A stretch of DNA of 7,948 bases from Alphaproteobacteria bacterium (GTDB lineage: Bacteria; Pseudomonadota; Alphaproteobacteria; UBA8366). The notes beneath the pieces are model-generated. The model was given only the letters and a program-made list of their open reading frames with translations. It did no database searches and was not told where the DNA came from. Of the stretch, positions 5,449 through 7,948 are shown in pieces. Position numbers and translations under genes: made by a program. Where the stretch lies: positions 1-7,948 of the forward strand of contig JASLSL010000295.1 in the NCBI GenBank assembly GCA_030743445.1, read 5' to 3'. Each line of letters opens with the position of its first letter. The first letter of the stretch is position 1.

Positions 5449-7268
5449 GTCGTCTTCTTGCCGACCGATCCGTGTCTTTTCATGATTACCCATTGCTGGC
5501 CAATCGACAGCACGTTGTTCCACGCCCAGTAGACCACCAGTCCCGCCGGGAACGGCGCCAGGATGAAGGTGAACAACAGCGGCATGAACATGAATATCTT
5601 GGCCTGGACCGGGTCGGCCGGGGCCGGGTTCAGCTTCTGCTGCAGGAACATGGTGATGCCCATGATGAGCGGCCACAGCCCGATATTGACGACATCGAGC
5701 GAGGCCGGCACGTTCCAATCGATCAGTCCGAAGACCGTCAACATACCCAACGGGTCGCGCGCCGAAAGATCGTGGATCCAGCCATAGAACGGCGCCTGGC
5801 GCATCTCGATACTGACGAACAAAACCTTGTAGAGCGAGAAGAACACCGGAATCTGGATGATCATCGGCAGGCAGCCCGATGCCGGATTCACGTTCTCCTT
5901 CTTGTAGAGCGCCATCATTTCCTGGTTCAAGCGCTGCTTGTCGTCGCCGAAGCGCTCGCGCATCTCCACGACCTTGGGCTGCAGCAGCTTCATCTTGCCC
6001 ATCGCCCGATAGGATTTGTTGGCGAGCGGGAAGAAGGCGATCTTGATCGCCACGGTCAACGCCAGAATCGCGAGGCCGAAATTGCCGAGCACGCCGTTTA
6101 GCCAGTCGAGCGCGAAGAACAGCGGCTTGGTCAGGAAATAAAACCAGCCCCAATCGACCGACAGATCGAACCGGTCGATGCCGATCTCCTCGGCGTAGCG
6201 GTCGATCACAGCCACTTCCTTGGCGCCGGCAAACAGGCGATTGGTGTGCTCGATCTTGCCGCCGGCGGGGATCGCGACCGACGCGCCGAGATAGTCGGTC
6301 TGGTATACGGGTTCGCCGTTCCGGTTGCCGGCGCTGAAGCTGGTGTTCAAACGTTGCTGCTGGTCGGGGACGAGGGCGGCGAGCCAGTATTTGTCGGTAA
6401 TGCCGATCCAGCCGCCGGTGGTGGTTTGCTGGATCGGAGGATTGACTTTGCCGTCCTCGATGAGATCGTCGTAATCGATCTCCGTCAGGGTCTCGTCGAA
6501 CACCCCCAACAGACCCTCGTGCAGGATATAGAAGCCGAGAATATCGGGCCTGCCGGTGCGCGAGATCAGGCCGTAGGGCGCGAGCGAGACGGCGGCGCCC
6601 GACTTGTTGCGCACCCGCTGGGTCACTTCGAACATATAATCGCGGTCGATCGCGATGCGCTGCTCGAATACCAGCCCTTCGCCGTTGTCCCACGACAGCG
6701 TTACCGGCGTGTCCTGCGACAGCCGCCCGCCGGTCGCCGACCACAAGGCGTCGCGCCCCGGCAGCTTCACGTTCTTGCCGATCCAGCCGAACTCGGCGTA
6801 GTAAGGCCGGGCCGACCGCAGCGGCTGGAACAGTTCGATCTGCGGGCTCTCGGGATCGAGGGTCTCGCGGTAATCCTTCAGCACCAGATCGTCGAACCGG
6901 GCGCCCTTGAGCGCGATCGAGCCAATCAGGCGGTCGGTCTCGATGATGATCCGCGGCGTCGCCTTAAGCGCCTTGGCGCGGCCCTCGGCCGCCGTCTTGC
7001 CGGTCATGACCGAGGTATCGACGCCGAGCTTCGGGCCCTCGGTCGCCTGCGGGACGGCGCCCGTGCTCTCGACCGGCTTGCCCGCCTGCGGCCCGGCAGG
7101 GGCGGGCGGGACCTCGATCGCCTGATGCGGCGACTGTTGATCCAGCTTTTGTTGCTCGACCGCCTGCTGTTGCTTTTCGACGCGCGGCTGCTCGACCAGC
7201 ATGTTGTAGCCGAGAAGGATCGCGATCGAGAGCACGATCGCCAGGAGCAGGTTCTTCTGGTCGGTCAT
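5445..7268 (-). CDS. yidC: Membrane protein insertase YidC (Oxa1 family)
   Basis: YidC inserts and folds inner-membrane proteins, alone or with SecYEG. The 607-residue protein has the Gram-negative layout. TM1 lies at about 6-24 (NLLLAIVLSIAILLGYNML), followed by a Gln-rich and Pro/Ala-rich linker (33-80), then a large periplasmic P1 domain (about 100-370). The conserved Oxa1 core holds the remaining membrane segments, at about 375-416 (two segments), 464-486, 507-545 and 556-592. The cytoplasmic coiled-coil hairpin (YRAMGKMKLLQPKVVEMRER onward, 420-462) and the SGCLPMIIQIPVFFSLY segment (464-480) are textbook. K409 sits where E. coli has the hydrophilic-groove R366, so the charge is kept. 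The start ATG at 7268 overlaps the yidD stop as ATGA and begins directly before TM1. The C-terminus is short and basic (KRHGSVGKKTT). It lies between yidD and engB in the classic rnpA-yidD-yidC order. Confidence 0.98.
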   Translation of the reverse strand: MTDQKNLLLAIVLSIAILLGYNMLVEQPRVEKQQQAVEQQKLDQQSPHQAIEVPPAPAGPQAGKPVESTGAVPQATEGPKLGVDTSVMTGKTAAEGRAKALKATPRIIIETDRLIGSIALKGARFDDLVLKDYRETLDPESPQIELFQPLRSARPYYAEFGWIGKNVKLPGRDALWSATGGRLSQDTPVTLSWDNGEGLVFEQRIAIDRDYMFEVTQRVRNKSGAAVSLAPYGLISRTGRPDILGFYILHEGLLGVFDETLTEIDYDDLIEDGKVNPPIQQTTTGGWIGITDKYWLAALVPDQQQRLNTSFSAGNRNGEPVYQTDYLGASVAIPAGGKIEHTNRLFAGAKEVAVIDRYAEEIGIDRFDLSVDWGWFYFLTKPLFFALDWLNGVLGNFGLAILALTVAIKIAFFPLANKSYRAMGKMKLLQPKVVEMRERFGDDKQRLNQEMMALYKKENVNPASGCLPMIIQIPVFFSLYKVLFVSIEMRQAPFYGWIHDLSARDPLGMLTVFGLIDWNVPASLDVVNIGLWPLIMGITMFLQQKLNPAPADPVQAKIFMFMPLLFTFILAPFPAGLVVYWAWNNVLSIGQQWVIMKRHGSVGKKTT

Positions 7269-7543
7269 GCCGCGCCCTCCGGCCGACCCCCCGGGCTTAC
7301 GGCGACGGTGTCGGACGTGCGTTCGCCCGGCACCGGATCGTAACCGTCGCTGCCCCAGGGATTGCAGCGCGCGATGCGGCACAGCGCGAGCCAGCCGCCA
7401 CGGACGGCGCCGTGCCGCTCGACCGCCTCGAGCGCGTAGGACGAGCACGTCGGCAGGTGTCGGCAGCCCCCCGGGATCACCGGCGAGACGATTAGCTGAT
7501 AGCCGCGGATCAGTGTCCGCGCCAAAGCCGCCGCCAAACCCAT
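7265..7543 (-). CDS. yidD: Membrane protein insertion efficiency factor YidD
   Basis: YidD is a small, peripheral inner-membrane protein that improves YidC-dependent insertion, with unknown mechanism. The 92-residue sequence has an amphipathic N-terminal helix (LARTLIRGYQLIVSPVIPG, 7-25) and the family signature CRHLPTCSSYALEAVERHG (27-45), with C27 and C33, followed by RIARCNPWGSDGYDPVPG with C60. The roughly 20 residues after YDPVP are a variable tail. The ATG at 7543 has a good AAAGGA ribosome-binding site 8 nt upstream, the clearest in the right-hand block. The gene starts 16 nt after rnpA and its stop overlaps the yidC start by 4 nt. Confidence 0.96.
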   Translation of the reverse strand: MGLAAALARTLIRGYQLIVSPVIPGGCRHLPTCSSYALEAVERHGAVRGGWLALCRIARCNPWGSDGYDPVPGERTSDTVAVSPGGRPEGAA

Positions 7544-7559
7544 ACGAGAATTCCTTTGC

Positions 7560-7916
7560 TCAACTGTTGTCGCGCCAAACCTTCAGTCGCTTGAGCGCGG
7601 TCTCGAGATCGTCCACCAGCGCCGCATAGGGCCGTCCCAGCGTCGCCCGCCGCGCGATCACCACATAGTCGTGACCCGGCGCGGCGTGCAGAGGCATAAC
7701 CGCATGGACCGCCGCGCGCAAGCGCCGCCGCGCCCGGTTGCGCTCGACCGCCTTGCCGACCCGGCGGCTTGCCGTCAGCCCCACGCGCGGCCCGCCCTCG
7801 GCGTCGTCGCGTTGCAGCGCTTGAAGGATCAGGCCGGGGGTCACGCTTTTCCGGTGAGCGGCGGCGACACGCAGGAATTCGGGCCGCCGCTTCAGCCTCT
7901 CGACCGCGGCAGCCAC
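7560..7916 (-). CDS. rnpA: Ribonuclease P protein component RnpA
   Basis: RnpA is the small basic protein subunit of RNase P, which helps the catalytic RNA bind and process the 5' leader of precursor tRNAs. The 118-residue sequence has the family elements RLKRRPEFLRVA (7-18), the central strand PRVGLTASRRVGKAV (43-57), and the RNR motif in ERNRARRRLRAAV (58-70, with R59, N60, R61), followed by GHDYVVIARRATL. The start is GTG at 7916. No Shine-Dalgarno sequence is visible, but the gene begins only 4 nt after the rpmH stop, so translational coupling with rpmH is likely. No other plausible start sits closer to the conserved RLKRR. Confidence 0.96.
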   Translation of the reverse strand: MAAAVERLKRRPEFLRVAAAHRKSVTPGLILQALQRDDAEGGPRVGLTASRRVGKAVERNRARRRLRAAVHAVMPLHAAPGHDYVVIARRATLGRPYAALVDDLETALKRLKVWRDNS

Positions 7917-7920
7917 GCCG

Positions 7921-7948
7921 TCAGGCCGACAGGCGCTTTCGCCCCGTC
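7921..7948 (-). CDS. rpmH: Ribosomal protein L34, C-terminal end only (gene runs off the window)
   Basis: The last complete codons before the window edge read TGRKRLSA followed by TGA (7923-7921). This is the usual C-terminus of bacterial L34 (a GRKRLSA-type end), and the position 4 nt before rnpA is the universal rpmH-rnpA arrangement. Only nine codons including the stop are present, so the identification depends on both the short match and the neighbour. The promoter of this operon lies outside the window. Confidence 0.85.

Noticed and set aside
5449..6744. A long minus-strand frame extending engB upstream across yidC
   Set aside because: The upstream part is an out-of-frame shadow of yidC. 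Only the C-terminal portion has EngB motifs, so this is not a fusion protein.
7269..7448. A 60-residue upstream extension of yidC
   Set aside because: It runs through yidD in another frame. The ATG at 7268 directly precedes TM1 and overlaps the yidD stop by 4 nt, which is the expected YidC start.

Overview
The window is a high-G+C chromosomal housekeeping segment that looks alphaproteobacterial, probably Rhodospirillales-like. This rests on gene order (rpmH-rnpA-yidD-yidC-engB-argB, then a HAD phosphatase, dapD and dapE), on the protein sequences, and on the lysine at the YidC groove position where E. coli has arginine. I could not run a search, so the lineage is an inference. Every gene but one is read from the minus strand, so the biological order runs from position 7948 down to 1.

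Right block (7948 to 3130). The end of rpmH (ribosomal protein L34) is followed by rnpA (RNase P protein), yidD and yidC (membrane protein insertion), engB (ribosome-assembly GTPase), argB (N-acetylglutamate kinase) and a HAD-family pyrimidine 5'-nucleotidase-like gene. Gaps are 41 nt or less and two junctions overlap by 4 nt, so this reads as one transcription unit joining translation, secretion and arginine synthesis.

Middle (3129 to 2505). This is the only accessory-looking part. A small plus-strand GIY-YIG nuclease gene, visibly AT-richer than its neighbours, has a two-armed palindromic repeat on its 5' side (2616-2744) and a degenerate single arm of the same repeat on its 3' side (about 3106-3128). 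It lies between two co-directional minus-strand blocks like an insertion. A TTGACA-type promoter for dapD can be proposed at 2555-2583.

Left block (2504 to 1). dapD and dapE, two steps of the succinylase branch of diaminopimelate/lysine synthesis, enclose a GFA-family (CENP-V/glutathione-dependent formaldehyde-activating fold) gene. That gene carries an in-frame TGA at codon 23, inside its zinc-binding N-terminus, and is therefore called a pseudogene. dapE overlaps by ATGA the start of an unidentified gene that leaves the window.

The points most worth following are the GIY-YIG/palindrome module and the nonsense codon in the GFA gene. The rest is a conventional core-genome locus. I saw no tRNA, rRNA, CRISPR array, insertion sequence with a transposase, or convincing rho-independent terminator.
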